Shown here one piece after another: positions 14,011 to 22,777 of a stretch of DNA of 25,206 nt; position 1 is the stretch's first letter; each line of letters begins with the position of its first letter. The position numbers were made by a program, and so were the translations under genes. The notes under the pieces are model-generated. The model worked only from the letters and a program-made list of their open reading frames with translations. It was not told the DNA's origin and made no database searches. The stretch comes from a virus. The stretch lies in IMG/VR virus record IMGVR_UViG_3300050123_000185, positions 1 to 25,206 of that record. The stretch is one strand, 5' to 3'.

Positions 14011-16368
14011 ATGAGTTTGACGGTTGAAGAATTACAAATAATCATATCGGCTCAGACGGAAAAAGTTCAGGGCAAAATACAAAAGCTTAAAGATAGCCTT
14101 GCAGGACTTACCAGCAGAACACAATCGGCAGCAGTCAACATGGATACTTCGGGCGCACAAAATCAATTGAGAAGACTGCAGGCTGAAATGGATAAAACGC
14201 AAGCAAAGATTGACAGAATAAAACAAACGCTTGCGGGAGCTTATGCCAGGCAGGATGCTATCGCACAAAACTACTCACAAATGCCTCCGCTGACAGGTAT
14301 GTCAAGAGGTCAGTCAACTGATACTATGATCGGCCATGATACTGAATATCAAGGTCTTACCCAAAGAATCAACGATTTGGAAAATTCACTCAATCCTCTT
14401 AATCAAAGTCTTGCAGGAACCCAAGCAAGAATGAATGCGGTATCAGAACAAATGAGCCGTGCTGTACCCAAAAGTAATGCTGCAACAAAAAGTGTCAAGG
14501 CTATGGGTGATTCTTTTAACAGAACAAGCGGCCATACAAGCATGCTAACGCGAATGCTGCAAAGAATGTTTTTAGGTATGCTGCTATATAAGGGTATATC
14601 CTTTATATTCGGATCTGTTAAACAGGGGCTTGACAATTTGGTAATGGGCAATACCAGTGCCAATACTACTGTATCAGCTCTTGCAACTTCTTTTCTTTAT
14701 CTGCAAAACAGTTTAGCCACAGCATTCCTGCCCATTCTACAGGCCATAACACCAACACTTACAGGTGTAATGGATTCTATTTCCGGCTTTGCAAATTATA
14801 TCGGAATGATTTCAGCAGTTCTTTTTAATAATGCTTCAAGCTTTGTAGAAGCTAAGAAAGCAAATGTGGATTATGCTGCTGCACTTAGAAAGACAGGAGC
14901 TCTGGCAGGCATTGACGAGATAAACCATATTGGCACACCAACACCGGGTTACCCGGATCCGACACAGATGTTTCAAACTGTGAAAATACCGGATAGCGTT
15001 AAAACTACAGCAGAGGGCATTAAGAAGACACTCGAACCGTTATTTGATTTCATTGAAAAGCACGGACCGGCTGTAATTGGCGTGCTGGCCGGAATTGTCG
15101 CAGCTATTCTTTTATTCAAAGCAATTAGTTCAATAATCAGTTTTGTTACAGGCTTGGGTACAGCATTTGCTTTTCTTGCTGACCCGGTTACCTGGATAGT
15201 GATAGGTATACTTGCTCTGGCTGCCGTTTTAGTTTACTTATGGAATACCAACGCAGGATTTAGAGATGCTGTAATCGGAGCTTGGAATGACATAAAACAA
15301 ACAGCTTTTAATGTGTGGAATAGCATATCAGGTAAGGTATCTGAAGCCTGGAATAATATTTGTTCTATAGCTCAAAATGCTTATACAACGATTTTAAAGC
15401 CTGTATTTGATCAACTTGGAAAGACGTTTACAGAGCTTTGGGACAATCATTTAAAGCCGTTGTGGGATAATATATCTGCTTTCATTATGAAGTTTGTTAA
15501 TGACATGCTTGACCTTTGGAATACAACTTTGGCACCATTTTTAAATTGGTTCATCGTTAATTTTGGCCCGGTGATAGTAACTTGTTTCAATACAGTGATA
15601 ACAGTAGTAGGAATTGTATACGGAACTGTTTGCGATGTCATTTCTGGTATTCTTAAGGTTCTCGGCGGTATCATTGATTTCATAACAGGTGTATTCACAG
15701 GAAACTGGTCAAAGGCATGGCTGGGTATACAAGAAATCTTCGGGGGAATATGGGACATTATTTCCAGCGTATTTATGGGATTTATAAATATGGTACTTGC
15801 TGAGTTTACAGGAATATGGACGGCAATCACGCAAATATTTGGTGCAGTAGGTCCATGGTTTGCAGGTGTGTTCGAAGGCGCATGGAATGGGATAACCGGA
15901 GCTTTCTCAGCAATAGGGAGTTTTTTTGGCGGTCTATGGAGCGGTATCAAATCAGGCTTCGTGTCGCTCGTAAACTTTTTGATTGATGGCATAAACACCA
16001 TGATCAATGCCTTTCTTATTCCGTTAAATGTCCTGATTACCGGATGGAACAATAGTATCGGCAAGGTAATAGGAAGCATTCCTGCAATTACCGTTTCTAT
16101 TCCTCACATACCCAAATTAGCTGCGGGCGCTATAGTAAGCAGTCCCACTATTGCACAAATTGGTGAATCAGGCAAAGAAGCTGTTGTACCTCTTGAAAAC
16201 AATACCAGTTGGATATCCAAACTTGCCGCTGACATTAATAATGAAAATGGTGGCGGAGATACCTATCTTGAAACAACCATTATGCTTGACGGTGTGATAG
16301 CAGATAAGCAGACCAGAAAATTAACCAGACAGAGCAGAAATCGTAATAAGCCTGCATTTGGCTATTAA
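14011..16368 (+). CDS. Tail tape measure protein
   Basis: A 785-aa protein that sets tail length and is probably ejected into the cell on infection. Domains: a helical coiled-coil N-terminus (about residues 5-150), a hydrophobic segment near 181-201 (RMLQRMFLGMLLYKGISFIF), a long hydrophobic, Gly/Ala-rich centre with probable membrane segments (about 350-410, including GVLAGIVAAILLF and WIVIGILALAAVLVYLW), Trp-containing repeats (WNDIK, WNSIS, WNNIC, LWDN; about 420-560), and the usual C-terminal LAAGAIVSSPTIAQIGESG with a PLENN stretch. No peptidase domain is seen. Start ATG 14011 directly follows the gpT stop with GAGGGGGG upstream. At about 150 nm per 1000 residues it predicts a fairly short tail. 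Confidence 0.9.
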   Translation: MSLTVEELQIIISAQTEKVQGKIQKLKDSLAGLTSRTQSAAVNMDTSGAQNQLRRLQAEMDKTQAKIDRIKQTLAGAYARQDAIAQNYSQMPPLTGMSRGQSTDTMIGHDTEYQGLTQRINDLENSLNPLNQSLAGTQARMNAVSEQMSRAVPKSNAATKSVKAMGDSFNRTSGHTSMLTRMLQRMFLGMLLYKGISFIFGSVKQGLDNLVMGNTSANTTVSALATSFLYLQNSLATAFLPILQAITPTLTGVMDSISGFANYIGMISAVLFNNASSFVEAKKANVDYAAALRKTGALAGIDEINHIGTPTPGYPDPTQMFQTVKIPDSVKTTAEGIKKTLEPLFDFIEKHGPAVIGVLAGIVAAILLFKAISSIISFVTGLGTAFAFLADPVTWIVIGILALAAVLVYLWNTNAGFRDAVIGAWNDIKQTAFNVWNSISGKVSEAWNNICSIAQNAYTTILKPVFDQLGKTFTELWDNHLKPLWDNISAFIMKFVNDMLDLWNTTLAPFLNWFIVNFGPVIVTCFNTVITVVGIVYGTVCDVISGILKVLGGIIDFITGVFTGNWSKAWLGIQEIFGGIWDIISSVFMGFINMVLAEFTGIWTAITQIFGAVGPWFAGVFEGAWNGITGAFSAIGSFFGGLWSGIKSGFVSLVNFLIDGINTMINAFLIPLNVLITGWNNSIGKVIGSIPAITVSIPHIPKLAAGAIVSSPTIAQIGESGKEAVVPLENNTSWISKLAADINNENGGGDTYLETTIMLDGVIADKQTRKLTRQSRNRNKPAFGY

Positions 16369-16379
16369 GGAGGAACGGT

Positions 16380-16733
16380 ATGGCTTTTTTACAAATCAAC
16401 GGTGTCACAATGCCAACACCGTCCTCTTTAACTGCGGTTGCCTCTGACTTTGACAGCCCAAGCACAAGGCGAAATGAGCAGGGATATTTACAGCGATACA
16501 GAATAAGGCAGGGTGTAAGGAAAGTGAGCTGTAAATGGTCAGGACTATCACAGGCCGATGCTACTGCATTACTTATTGCAATTAGACCGGCATCATTCAG
16601 CTTGACTTACCCTGATCCGGAGCTTGGGACCAACACGATAAACGTTTATGTGGGTGACCGTACTCCTGATATGAAGCATTACAACAACGGAGCTCCGTAT
16701 TGGGATATAGCGTTTGACTTTATCCAGTATTAA
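16380..16733 (+). CDS. Small tail protein, DUF6711-like
   Basis: A 117-aa beta-rich protein between the tape measure and the large tail protein. The pattern FLQINGVTMPTPSSL, then LQRYRIRQGVRKVSCKWSGLS (about residues 38-58) and DPELGTNTINVYVGDRTPDM with a terminal WDIAFDFIQY, fits a family of small Firmicute phage tail proteins annotated DUF6711. Its position equals that of distal tail-hub components, so it may sit at the tube tip. Start ATG 16380 has a strong AAGGAGGA at 16367-16374. Confidence 0.7.
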   Translation: MAFLQINGVTMPTPSSLTAVASDFDSPSTRRNEQGYLQRYRIRQGVRKVSCKWSGLSQADATALLIAIRPASFSLTYPDPELGTNTINVYVGDRTPDMKHYNNGAPYWDIAFDFIQY

Positions 16734-16746
16734 AGGAAGTGGAATA

Positions 16747-18909
16747 ATGTACCCAGTGTCATTAGATTTTCAAACAGCAATTAAAAGCATTAACCAAACC
16801 TTAGCGATTAAAATAACAATAGAAACCGCATTTGAAACTCTTCAATTGACTGATGCTGATATTGTGCAAGGCAGTGCGAAGCTTATAACTGAATCCACTT
16901 CAACCGATAAATTTGAACTTGGTTCTGCAGTTGCAGCTGACTTTGCGGTGACCTTACTTAATGATGATGGTAGATTTCAGGACAAACAATTTAACGGCGG
17001 TGTTATGGTGCCCTGGGTAGGCGTACAGCTGCCAAACCAATCCTTTGAATATGTACCGCTTGGCGTTTTTAATATTGATGAAGTCAGCCGTACAACGACG
17101 GACATAACCCTTGAATCAGCTGACAATATACTTCTCTTTGATATACCTTTCAACAGCGTACCAATTAACTATCCCGCCACAGCATTACAGATATTACTCA
17201 CAATGTGCAGTGTTTGTGGTGTTACATTAAAAACCACAAGCTTTTTAAACAGCGGCGTAAGTTTGTCGGCTGCCCCGGACGGAAATCCAAGTTGCCGGGA
17301 TATATTAGAAGATATAGCTGAGATAGCCTGCTGCTTTGCGCGCTGTGACCGCACAGGGGAGCTTGAACTTGTATGGTATAGCAATCCCGGGTGCGTGGTG
17401 GAAGCAAATATAGACGGCAACACTGACAGCATTGATGGCGGTGATTTTAGTTGGTACAACAATAAAACATATGATGGCGGTTCTTTTGTTACTTTCAACC
17501 CTGCTGTCACGCTTGATTCATCCAACAGGTACAGCCTGAATGCTGATGATGATCCTATCACCATTACCGGCATATCCTATGCTGCAAAAGATCAGACCTA
17601 TTTATTGGGTTCCAACAATTACGCTTTACAAATCAGTGACAATCCGTTTATTAATACAGATCCAGTGAACATATTGCAATCTTTATCATCCCTGATAGGC
17701 TTTTGTTTCATGCCTTTTACATCCGATTGGCAAGGTAATCCGGCATTAGACTGTGGTGATGCAATCAGGCAGATAGATTTTAATGGCAATCCTTATAACA
17801 CTATTGTTACAAACAGCACTTATAAGTACCGTGATGTCAGCAATTTGGATGCAAAAGGCGCAAGTCTGGTAGCACAAGCTTTTCAAGGACAAATGACTAA
17901 AAAGGTCACGCAGCTGCTTAGACAAATAGACCAAAAGCAAGTACAGCTTGACAGCATGAATCAGGCGATCTTAAATGCAACAAATCTTATTGCCGGTGCT
18001 TTGGGTGGGTATGCGATACAAGGTACCGGACAATATGAAGGTAACTTCTTTATTGCTGATAATGCAGATATAACCCGTGCAGCTAAGGTATGGCGGTGGA
18101 ATCTTGGAGGGTTCGGATATTCATCAACAGGTGTTAACGGTCCTTATGCGACGGCTATTACAGCGGATGGAAGTATTGTGGCTAATGTTTTAACTGCTCA
18201 GATCATAACGGGTGCAATGATTAAGGCTGGCACAATCACAGGGGATAATATTAGTGCCGGAGCTATTACAGCAAATATGATCAAAACAGGGACTTTACAA
18301 TCTTTAAATGGGAGTTCTGCCATTAATCTTGATAATGGCTCATTTAGTTTTTCAAAGGGCGCTGCAACTTTTGATGATGTAAATGGATTAAAAGTAACAA
18401 ACGCAGACGGTACAATCAGCGTAAAAATGAACGCTACAAATTGTTTTGCTGTATATTCTATCAGTGGTGGAGTTTGGACTTTAATAAGTTCATTGGATGC
18501 TAATGGATTACAAGCAAATAAAATAATTTCTATGACAGATCCAAATTCTTATATAAATGTTGCTTCCAATGGTTCAATGACCATAAATAATTCTACTTAT
18601 GGGCAATTTTTATCTATAGGGATGGGAAGTGGTAATCCAACTATAAAATCAGGCAATGGTTCACTTTATTTAAAAGCTTCAACCGGAGGTGGTGTTACTG
18701 TAACTCCGCAAGGACTTATTATGGGAATAGGGTGTGGAGGAATTTGGACAGATGATGGTCCGGGGCATGGAGATATTGGGTGTGGTGGTGATTTAAATAT
18801 TCAAGGAGCTGTTAATATTAAAGGGAATTCAGGGTATTCAGGTATAATAACATTCGGAACTGGGCATTCAATGACTGTAACAAATGGTATAATTACATCT
18901 TATTCTTAA
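16747..18909 (+). CDS. Large phage tail / tip protein with beta-solenoid C-terminus
   Basis: A 720-aa tail-tip protein. The N-terminal half (about residues 1-370) is a hub-like domain: AVAADFAVTLLNDDGRFQD, VPLGVFNIDEVSRTTTDITLES, then RDILEDIAEIACCFARCDRTGELEL, a pattern common in Firmicute tail-hub (Tal/gp18-like) proteins. A short coiled coil follows (about 390-415). From about 450 a fibre-like part begins with the frequent VLTAQIITGAMIKAG and TITGDNISAGAIT-ANMIKTGTLQ repeats, then a Gly-rich beta-solenoid to the end. No M23 or lysozyme domain is present. I choose ATG 16747 with AAAGGAAG at 16733-16740; the open frame extends to 16714 but overlaps the previous gene without an RBS. Confidence 0.78.
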   Translation: MYPVSLDFQTAIKSINQTLAIKITIETAFETLQLTDADIVQGSAKLITESTSTDKFELGSAVAADFAVTLLNDDGRFQDKQFNGGVMVPWVGVQLPNQSFEYVPLGVFNIDEVSRTTTDITLESADNILLFDIPFNSVPINYPATALQILLTMCSVCGVTLKTTSFLNSGVSLSAAPDGNPSCRDILEDIAEIACCFARCDRTGELELVWYSNPGCVVEANIDGNTDSIDGGDFSWYNNKTYDGGSFVTFNPAVTLDSSNRYSLNADDDPITITGISYAAKDQTYLLGSNNYALQISDNPFINTDPVNILQSLSSLIGFCFMPFTSDWQGNPALDCGDAIRQIDFNGNPYNTIVTNSTYKYRDVSNLDAKGASLVAQAFQGQMTKKVTQLLRQIDQKQVQLDSMNQAILNATNLIAGALGGYAIQGTGQYEGNFFIADNADITRAAKVWRWNLGGFGYSSTGVNGPYATAITADGSIVANVLTAQIITGAMIKAGTITGDNISAGAITANMIKTGTLQSLNGSSAINLDNGSFSFSKGAATFDDVNGLKVTNADGTISVKMNATNCFAVYSISGGVWTLISSLDANGLQANKIISMTDPNSYINVASNGSMTINNSTYGQFLSIGMGSGNPTIKSGNGSLYLKASTGGGVTVTPQGLIMGIGCGGIWTDDGPGHGDIGCGGDLNIQGAVNIKGNSGYSGIITFGTGHSMTVTNGIITSYS

Positions 18910-18915
18910 TATCAC

Positions 18916-18943
18916 TTTACATTTAAAAATAAATGTATATAAT
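18916..18943 (+). promoter_or_regulatory. Sigma-A promoter of the exported moron
   Basis: TTTACA (18916-18921), 16-nt spacer, TATAAT (18938-18943), preceded by an AT-rich stretch. It lies between a tail gene stop and the next RBS (AAGAGGTG, 18951-18958), so the following gene has its own start of transcription inside the late operon. Confidence 0.7.
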
Positions 18944-18964
18944 GGTAATTAAGAGGTGTTATTA

Positions 18965-19714
18965 ATGCTAAAATTTATTTCAAATATGAATCTTAAGAAA
19001 AAGATTTTTTCCGGAATTATAGGGTTGGCTTTGATAGGCTCTGTTTCAGCGGCAACTATCGTAAATAATATAAATTCGGGTAATACAAGTTCGGATATAA
19101 GTTCAAATGTGAGTAGTTCTGTACCAAGTAGCCAAATAGACAATACAAGTAGTGATATAGCTGCCATTCAATCAGTAGTTAACCAAGGCGTTAGCAAGAT
19201 TCAACAAGTAACAAGCGATGCAGTTTCCAAGGTTCAAGCGACACAATCCAAAATAACATCAAGTACAGTTTCGGAGGTGCAAAAAGTGAGTAGTGATACA
19301 AGCAGTCAACAATTAACGTTTACATTTGTGCCTATCACAATGCAAGTGGACAAAATGGATTTAGGATTTCCTGATTCACCGCGCATTCAAGGAAATGTAT
19401 TAGATATTTTATTCGGCGGACATTTTAACGATGTTACTTTAATGAGTAAAAAAAGTGATATCCCATTTCCAGGCATAACAATAAAAGATTCAAGCGGAAA
19501 TAAAATAAATTATAGTGTTGATTCATATCAAATCCTAATTCCTATGTCTTCCATTCAAAAATTATCCAAGCTTTTCATTACCTATGACTTTATTAATCGT
19601 GATGCAAATTGGCAACAAGCCTATAACGACCTGCAAGCAGGAAAAATGACACAAGCGGATTATGATACCAAATATCCGGCAAACCCTCAGACAATTGAAA
19701 TGGATATTTCTTAA
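18965..19714 (+). CDS. Exported Ser/Thr-rich protein, probable lysogenic moron
   Basis: I do not recognise the family of this 249-aa protein. It has an N-terminal signal peptide or anchor (KKKIFSGIIGLALIGSVSA, about residues 11-29, with a plausible VSA-AT cleavage site), a Ser/Thr/Asn-rich linker with repeated SSD/SS motifs (about 40-65), a helical Gln/Ser/Val-rich segment with repeats like VSKIQQVTSDAVSKVQATQ (about 73-105), and a beta-rich C-terminal domain from about 118. It acts outside the cytoplasm. ATG 18965 fits AAGAGGTG (18951-18958); GTG 18956 lies inside the RBS. A promoter precedes it and two terminators follow, so it is likely expressed by the lysogen. Candidates: surface modifier, adhesion or superinfection factor. 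Confidence 0.72.
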   Translation: MLKFISNMNLKKKIFSGIIGLALIGSVSAATIVNNINSGNTSSDISSNVSSSVPSSQIDNTSSDIAAIQSVVNQGVSKIQQVTSDAVSKVQATQSKITSSTVSEVQKVSSDTSSQQLTFTFVPITMQVDKMDLGFPDSPRIQGNVLDILFGGHFNDVTLMSKKSDIPFPGITIKDSSGNKINYSVDSYQILIPMSSIQKLSKLFITYDFINRDANWQQAYNDLQAGKMTQADYDTKYPANPQTIEMDIS

Positions 19715-19732
19715 TAAATTTTAAACCAAATA

Positions 19733-19762
19733 AAAAGCTCTTACCAAATGGTAGGGGCTTTT
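19733..19762 (+). terminator. Terminator after the moron
   Basis: 13-bp stem AAAAGCTCTTACC (19733-19745) with GGTAGGGGCTTTT (19750-19762; three G-U pairs), loop AAAT, with the T run inside the 3' arm. Confidence 0.72.
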
Positions 19763-19772
19763 GTTATGCTCA

Positions 19773-19798
19773 AAGCGCCTTAAAAGGCGTTATTTTTA
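19773..19798 (+). terminator. Second terminator after the moron
   Basis: AGCGCC with GGCGTT (about 19774-19790; one G-U pair) around TTAAAA, then ATTTTTATA. It ends just before the AAGGAGGT RBS of the fibre gene, like the double terminator at 9162-9226. Confidence 0.62.
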
Positions 19799-19818
19799 TA
19801 CCCTTAAGGAGGTATCAC

Positions 19819-20709
19819 ATGGCAATTCAATTCAGACGTGGGCTTGAAAGCCTACTTAACAAAGCAAGCTTAGTATTAGGGGAACAGGCATTTTGTTCTG
19901 ATAGTAAAAAGCTTTTTATCAGTAATGGTGATGGCACTGCAATACAGGTCTTATCTGATGTAACGCATGCAAATGGTACGGGACAATCCAATACAAATAA
20001 AGTCGACCATGCTATATATGCGGATGGTTCAAGTTTACTGTATGTATCTGTGTCTGCGGCGATTACTTTAACAAATGCGCAATTTGGTTCTTTTATCAAA
20101 TTAACAGGAACAACTTACACGGTTGGAGTTCCCACACCCGTGGGTAACGCCGGCAAGATATTTGAATTTTACAATGCTGCAAGTGGGGTTGTAACATTAT
20201 CAACACCTGCAGGTAGTTTTGTTGGTTTTGGGATATCATCCGGTTCAACTTATGCTATTGCATCAGGGCAATATGTATCGTTAACATCGGATGGTTCAAA
20301 TTGGTTTACAGTTGATAGTTCAAAGGGCTCTGCATCAAGTGCTTTGGCAGGTTCAACACTTGCAAATCAAATAGCAGCTTTAGCACCAATATCACAACCG
20401 GCATGGATAACTCCAACACTTTTAAATAGTTGGGTAACATTTGGAGCACCGTGGATGACACCAGGATATTATAAAGATTCTTTTGGTATTGTTAGATTGC
20501 GTGGCATGGTTAAAAATGGTGCATCAAGCACTGATATTTTTCAACTTCCTGCGGGATGTAGACCCATTGGTGAATCCACACACTCAAATATATCTGGTGG
20601 TTCCTTCGGTGCAGTATCAATTTTGTCTACAACAGGAGGTGTAGAAAGTGTTGTGGGTTCTAATAGTTGGGTAAGCTTAGATGGAATTACTTTTAGAGCA
20701 GAACAATAG
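19819..20709 (+). CDS. Tail fibre / receptor-binding protein
   Basis: A 296-aa fibre. The N-terminus (AIQFRRGLESLLNKASLVLGEQAF, then DSKKLFISNGDGT, residues 2-42) is the attachment module seen in many phage fibre and tropism-determinant proteins. The middle is a Ser/Thr/Gly-rich beta region. The C-terminal domain (about residues 195-296: LLNSWVTFG, PGYYKDSFGIVRLRGMVKNG, FQLPAGCRPIGES) matches the receptor-binding tip repeated in unrelated Firmicute phages and predicts host range. Start ATG 19819 has AAGGAGGT at 19805-19812. A 120-aa fibre-associated protein follows. Confidence 0.8.
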   Translation: MAIQFRRGLESLLNKASLVLGEQAFCSDSKKLFISNGDGTAIQVLSDVTHANGTGQSNTNKVDHAIYADGSSLLYVSVSAAITLTNAQFGSFIKLTGTTYTVGVPTPVGNAGKIFEFYNAASGVVTLSTPAGSFVGFGISSGSTYAIASGQYVSLTSDGSNWFTVDSSKGSASSALAGSTLANQIAALAPISQPAWITPTLLNSWVTFGAPWMTPGYYKDSFGIVRLRGMVKNGASSTDIFQLPAGCRPIGESTHSNISGGSFGAVSILSTTGGVESVVGSNSWVSLDGITFRAEQ

Positions 20710-20722
20710 GAGGAATGGTAAA

Positions 20723-21085
20723 ATGAAACAAGTAATAAAAATTGATACTAACGGATTGTTTGTTGGAGATGTTATTCTGGAGGATGCAGACATTATGCCA
20801 AATGATTGTATTGAGATACCATGTCCTGAAGGATTTTATAAGCCAAAATGGGATGGTACACAATGGGTTGAGGGTATGTCGCAGACCGATATTGATATTT
20901 TAAGCAAAGCAACGCAAATTTCCGACATTAAATCTCAACTTGCAAACTTAGACACGGTACTACCTCGAAGTGTGGAGGATTTAATAACTTCTCAAAAAAC
21001 AGATATTACAACGCTTCCACAGATTATGCAGGACAGATTAAAACAAAAGCAGGCTTTAAGACAGTCGTTAAACGCTCAGAAATGA
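20723..21085 (+). CDS. Fibre-associated protein (XkdW/YorD-like)
   Basis: A 120-aa protein. The first half (VIKIDTNGLFVGDVIL, IEIPCPEGFYKPKWDGTQWVEGM; residues about 3-55) is the pattern of SP-beta YorD and PBSX XkdW-like proteins found next to fibre genes. The second half is helical and Gln/Leu-rich (ISDIKSQLANLD, TLPQIMQDRLKQKQALRQSL). It probably decorates or helps assemble the fibre. ATG 20723 has AGGAGGA at 20708-20714; the frame extends to 20681 but that overlaps the fibre gene and has no RBS. The stop codon lies in a hairpin. Confidence 0.7.
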   Translation: MKQVIKIDTNGLFVGDVILEDADIMPNDCIEIPCPEGFYKPKWDGTQWVEGMSQTDIDILSKATQISDIKSQLANLDTVLPRSVEDLITSQKTDITTLPQIMQDRLKQKQALRQSLNAQK

Positions 21086-21096
21086 GCGCTTTTCTT
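21073..21096 (+). terminator. Hairpin with T-rich tail after the fibre-associated gene
   Basis: CGCTCA (21073-21078), GAAA tetraloop, TGAGCG (21083-21088), then CTTTTCTT. It covers the TGA stop. The stem is short, so termination may be partial. Confidence 0.5.
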
Positions 21097-21121
21097 ATAT
21101 TAAATTTAGGAGGTCAAAAAA

Positions 21122-22138
21122 ATGAAAACACGTAATAGCAGTAACCTCAAGGGAATTGATATCTCACATGACAAAGGAAATATTGATTTTGCAAGGGTTA
21201 AAGGTGCAGGGATACAGGCAGTCTATATTAAAGTGTCAGAAGGACATACTTTTCTCGATCCACTATGTTCAAAAAATATGGCTAATGCTAAAGCAAACGG
21301 TTTAAATTTTGGTGGATTTCACTGGCTCACCGCAAACACAGATGATAGTACGATAGTGCTTCAAGCAAATTGGTTTTATGATCACATTAAAGACTCAGGA
21401 TTTAACTTGGTACCGGTTTTGGATGTGGAGGAGGATCCACTTAAATCACTGGGTAAGCAAATGGTCACTCATATTGTACATGTTTTCATGGACGAATTTA
21501 AAAGGCTTTCAAACATTGATTGTATGCTTTATGCATCCACAAATTTTATAGAAAACTATTTTGATAGCTCTCTTACAGGTTATTTGTTATGGGTTGCTCA
21601 CTACGGTGTGAGTGCTCCGGGTGAAAACGGTATATTCAATATTTATGATGGCTGGCAGTATTCTTCAATCGGTGCAATTGATGGAATTAGTGGAAATGTA
21701 GATATGGACACATTCTGTGATTCAATCATTATAAAACCTATTGAAGTTGCTAAACCTGCACCGCAGCCAACTCCAGTTACAGCGGTTGGTGGATTTTCAG
21801 TAGGTCAAACAGTTACAGTTAAAACCACCGCCAGCACATACGCCACAGGGCAGAATATAGCATCATTTGTCAAAGGCAGCAAGTATACCGTTGTACAATT
21901 AAAGTCAGACAGAGCCTTGCTTAGTGGCATTATGAGCTGGGTTTGGTTGAGTGATTTACAGATCGGAAGTGTGGCTGCTCCTCAACCGGCTCCTCAGGTT
22001 ATATATACCGTAGTCAAAGGTGATATTTTGAGTCGCATTGCCTCAAAGTATGGTAAGACGGTTGCTGAACTTGTAAAGTTAAACGGAATTCCAAATCCAG
22101 ACAGAATATTTGTAGGTCAGAAAATCAGAATTTCATAA
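21122..22138 (+). CDS. Endolysin: GH25 muramidase with C-terminal LysM
   Basis: A 338-aa cell wall lytic enzyme that cleaves the MurNAc-GlcNAc bond at the end of infection. Domains: GH25 lysozyme at about residues 9-205 with GIDISHD (Asp13), VYIKVSEG (34-41), VLDVEEDP with the catalytic D101/E103 pair, and a terminal NVDMDTF; an SH3-like linker domain (about 222-278: FSVGQTVTVKTTAS, ending SWVWLSDLQIG); and a LysM repeat (about 291-337: YTVVKGDILSRIASKYG, GQKIRI). It lacks a signal peptide and would need the holin at 22778 for release. RBS AGGAGGT at 21109-21115. Two other genes separate it from the methyltransferase. Confidence 0.93.
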   Translation: MKTRNSSNLKGIDISHDKGNIDFARVKGAGIQAVYIKVSEGHTFLDPLCSKNMANAKANGLNFGGFHWLTANTDDSTIVLQANWFYDHIKDSGFNLVPVLDVEEDPLKSLGKQMVTHIVHVFMDEFKRLSNIDCMLYASTNFIENYFDSSLTGYLLWVAHYGVSAPGENGIFNIYDGWQYSSIGAIDGISGNVDMDTFCDSIIIKPIEVAKPAPQPTPVTAVGGFSVGQTVTVKTTASTYATGQNIASFVKGSKYTVVQLKSDRALLSGIMSWVWLSDLQIGSVAAPQPAPQVIYTVVKGDILSRIASKYGKTVAELVKLNGIPNPDRIFVGQKIRIS

Positions 22139-22255
22139 TTTGACATAAATAGAAGAACTAAATGAAAGGTGGATTTGATAATGTCGGTATGATATCTGTC
22201 TAATATTTTAGATTTGATAAGATTATAAACATATTACAGAATCTGAGTGAATATT

Positions 22256-22744
22256 ATGGAAAAATATTTAGGCGTGAAACTTATCTCCGCAAAACCGATG
22301 AATTTGGGCGATTACAATAAATTCAAAGGTTGGACAATCCCTGAGGATGAAGATCCTACACGCGAAGGTTATCAAGTAATGTATTCTGACGATTATATTT
22401 CTTGGTCACCAAAAGAAGCTTTTGATAAGGCATATCGTAGAATTGATTATCTTACATTTGGTCTTGCAATTGAAGCACTTAAAAAAGGTTTCAAAATTGC
22501 TCGTAAAGGCTGGAACGGCAAAGGAATGTTTATTGTCATGATGGGTGCTCTATACTTGCCACCTTACATCACACAGGGCACCGAAAGAAAAGTCAATGAC
22601 CGTACAGCCAAATGGATAGGCATAGATAAACCACTTGATAGCCAGCCTTATATAGCAATGTTTACAGCATTGGGACAATGGCAACCAGGATGGAATGCTT
22701 CACAAGCAGATATATTTGCTGAAGATTGGCAAATAGTTGATTAA
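22256..22744 (+). CDS. tad2: Tad2-like (DUF2829) protein, putative anti-Thoeris, with N-terminal extension
   Basis: A 162-aa protein. Residues about 70-162 match the DUF2829/Tad2 family: LTFGLAIEALKKGFKIARKGWNGKGMFI, PPYITQGTE, PLDSQPYIAMFT, and a terminal PGWNASQADIFAEDWQIVD. Tad2 proteins of phages bind cyclic nucleotide signals of Thoeris and so block this immune system; some also bind CBASS signals. The N-terminal 65 residues (EKYLGVKLISAKPMNLGDYN, WTIPEDEDP, SWSPKEAF) form a small extra domain often joined to Tad2, of unknown role. ATG 22256 is the likely start (GTG 22247 is possible); the RBS is weak. It sits between lysin and holin, a common place for accessory genes. Confidence 0.83.
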   Translation: MEKYLGVKLISAKPMNLGDYNKFKGWTIPEDEDPTREGYQVMYSDDYISWSPKEAFDKAYRRIDYLTFGLAIEALKKGFKIARKGWNGKGMFIVMMGALYLPPYITQGTERKVNDRTAKWIGIDKPLDSQPYIAMFTALGQWQPGWNASQADIFAEDWQIVD

Positions 22745-22777
22745 TCAAATTTTAAAAATGAAAAGAGGACAAAAACA

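Noticed and set aside
15447-16079. 210-aa open frame on the minus strand
   Set aside because: It lies fully opposite the tape measure gene, has low-complexity Pro/Ile-rich translation and no RBS; a shadow frame.
22214-22245. Promoter before the Tad2-like gene (TTGATA-N17-CAGAAT)
   Set aside because: The -10 is poor and the start of transcription would lie against the start codon; support too weak.
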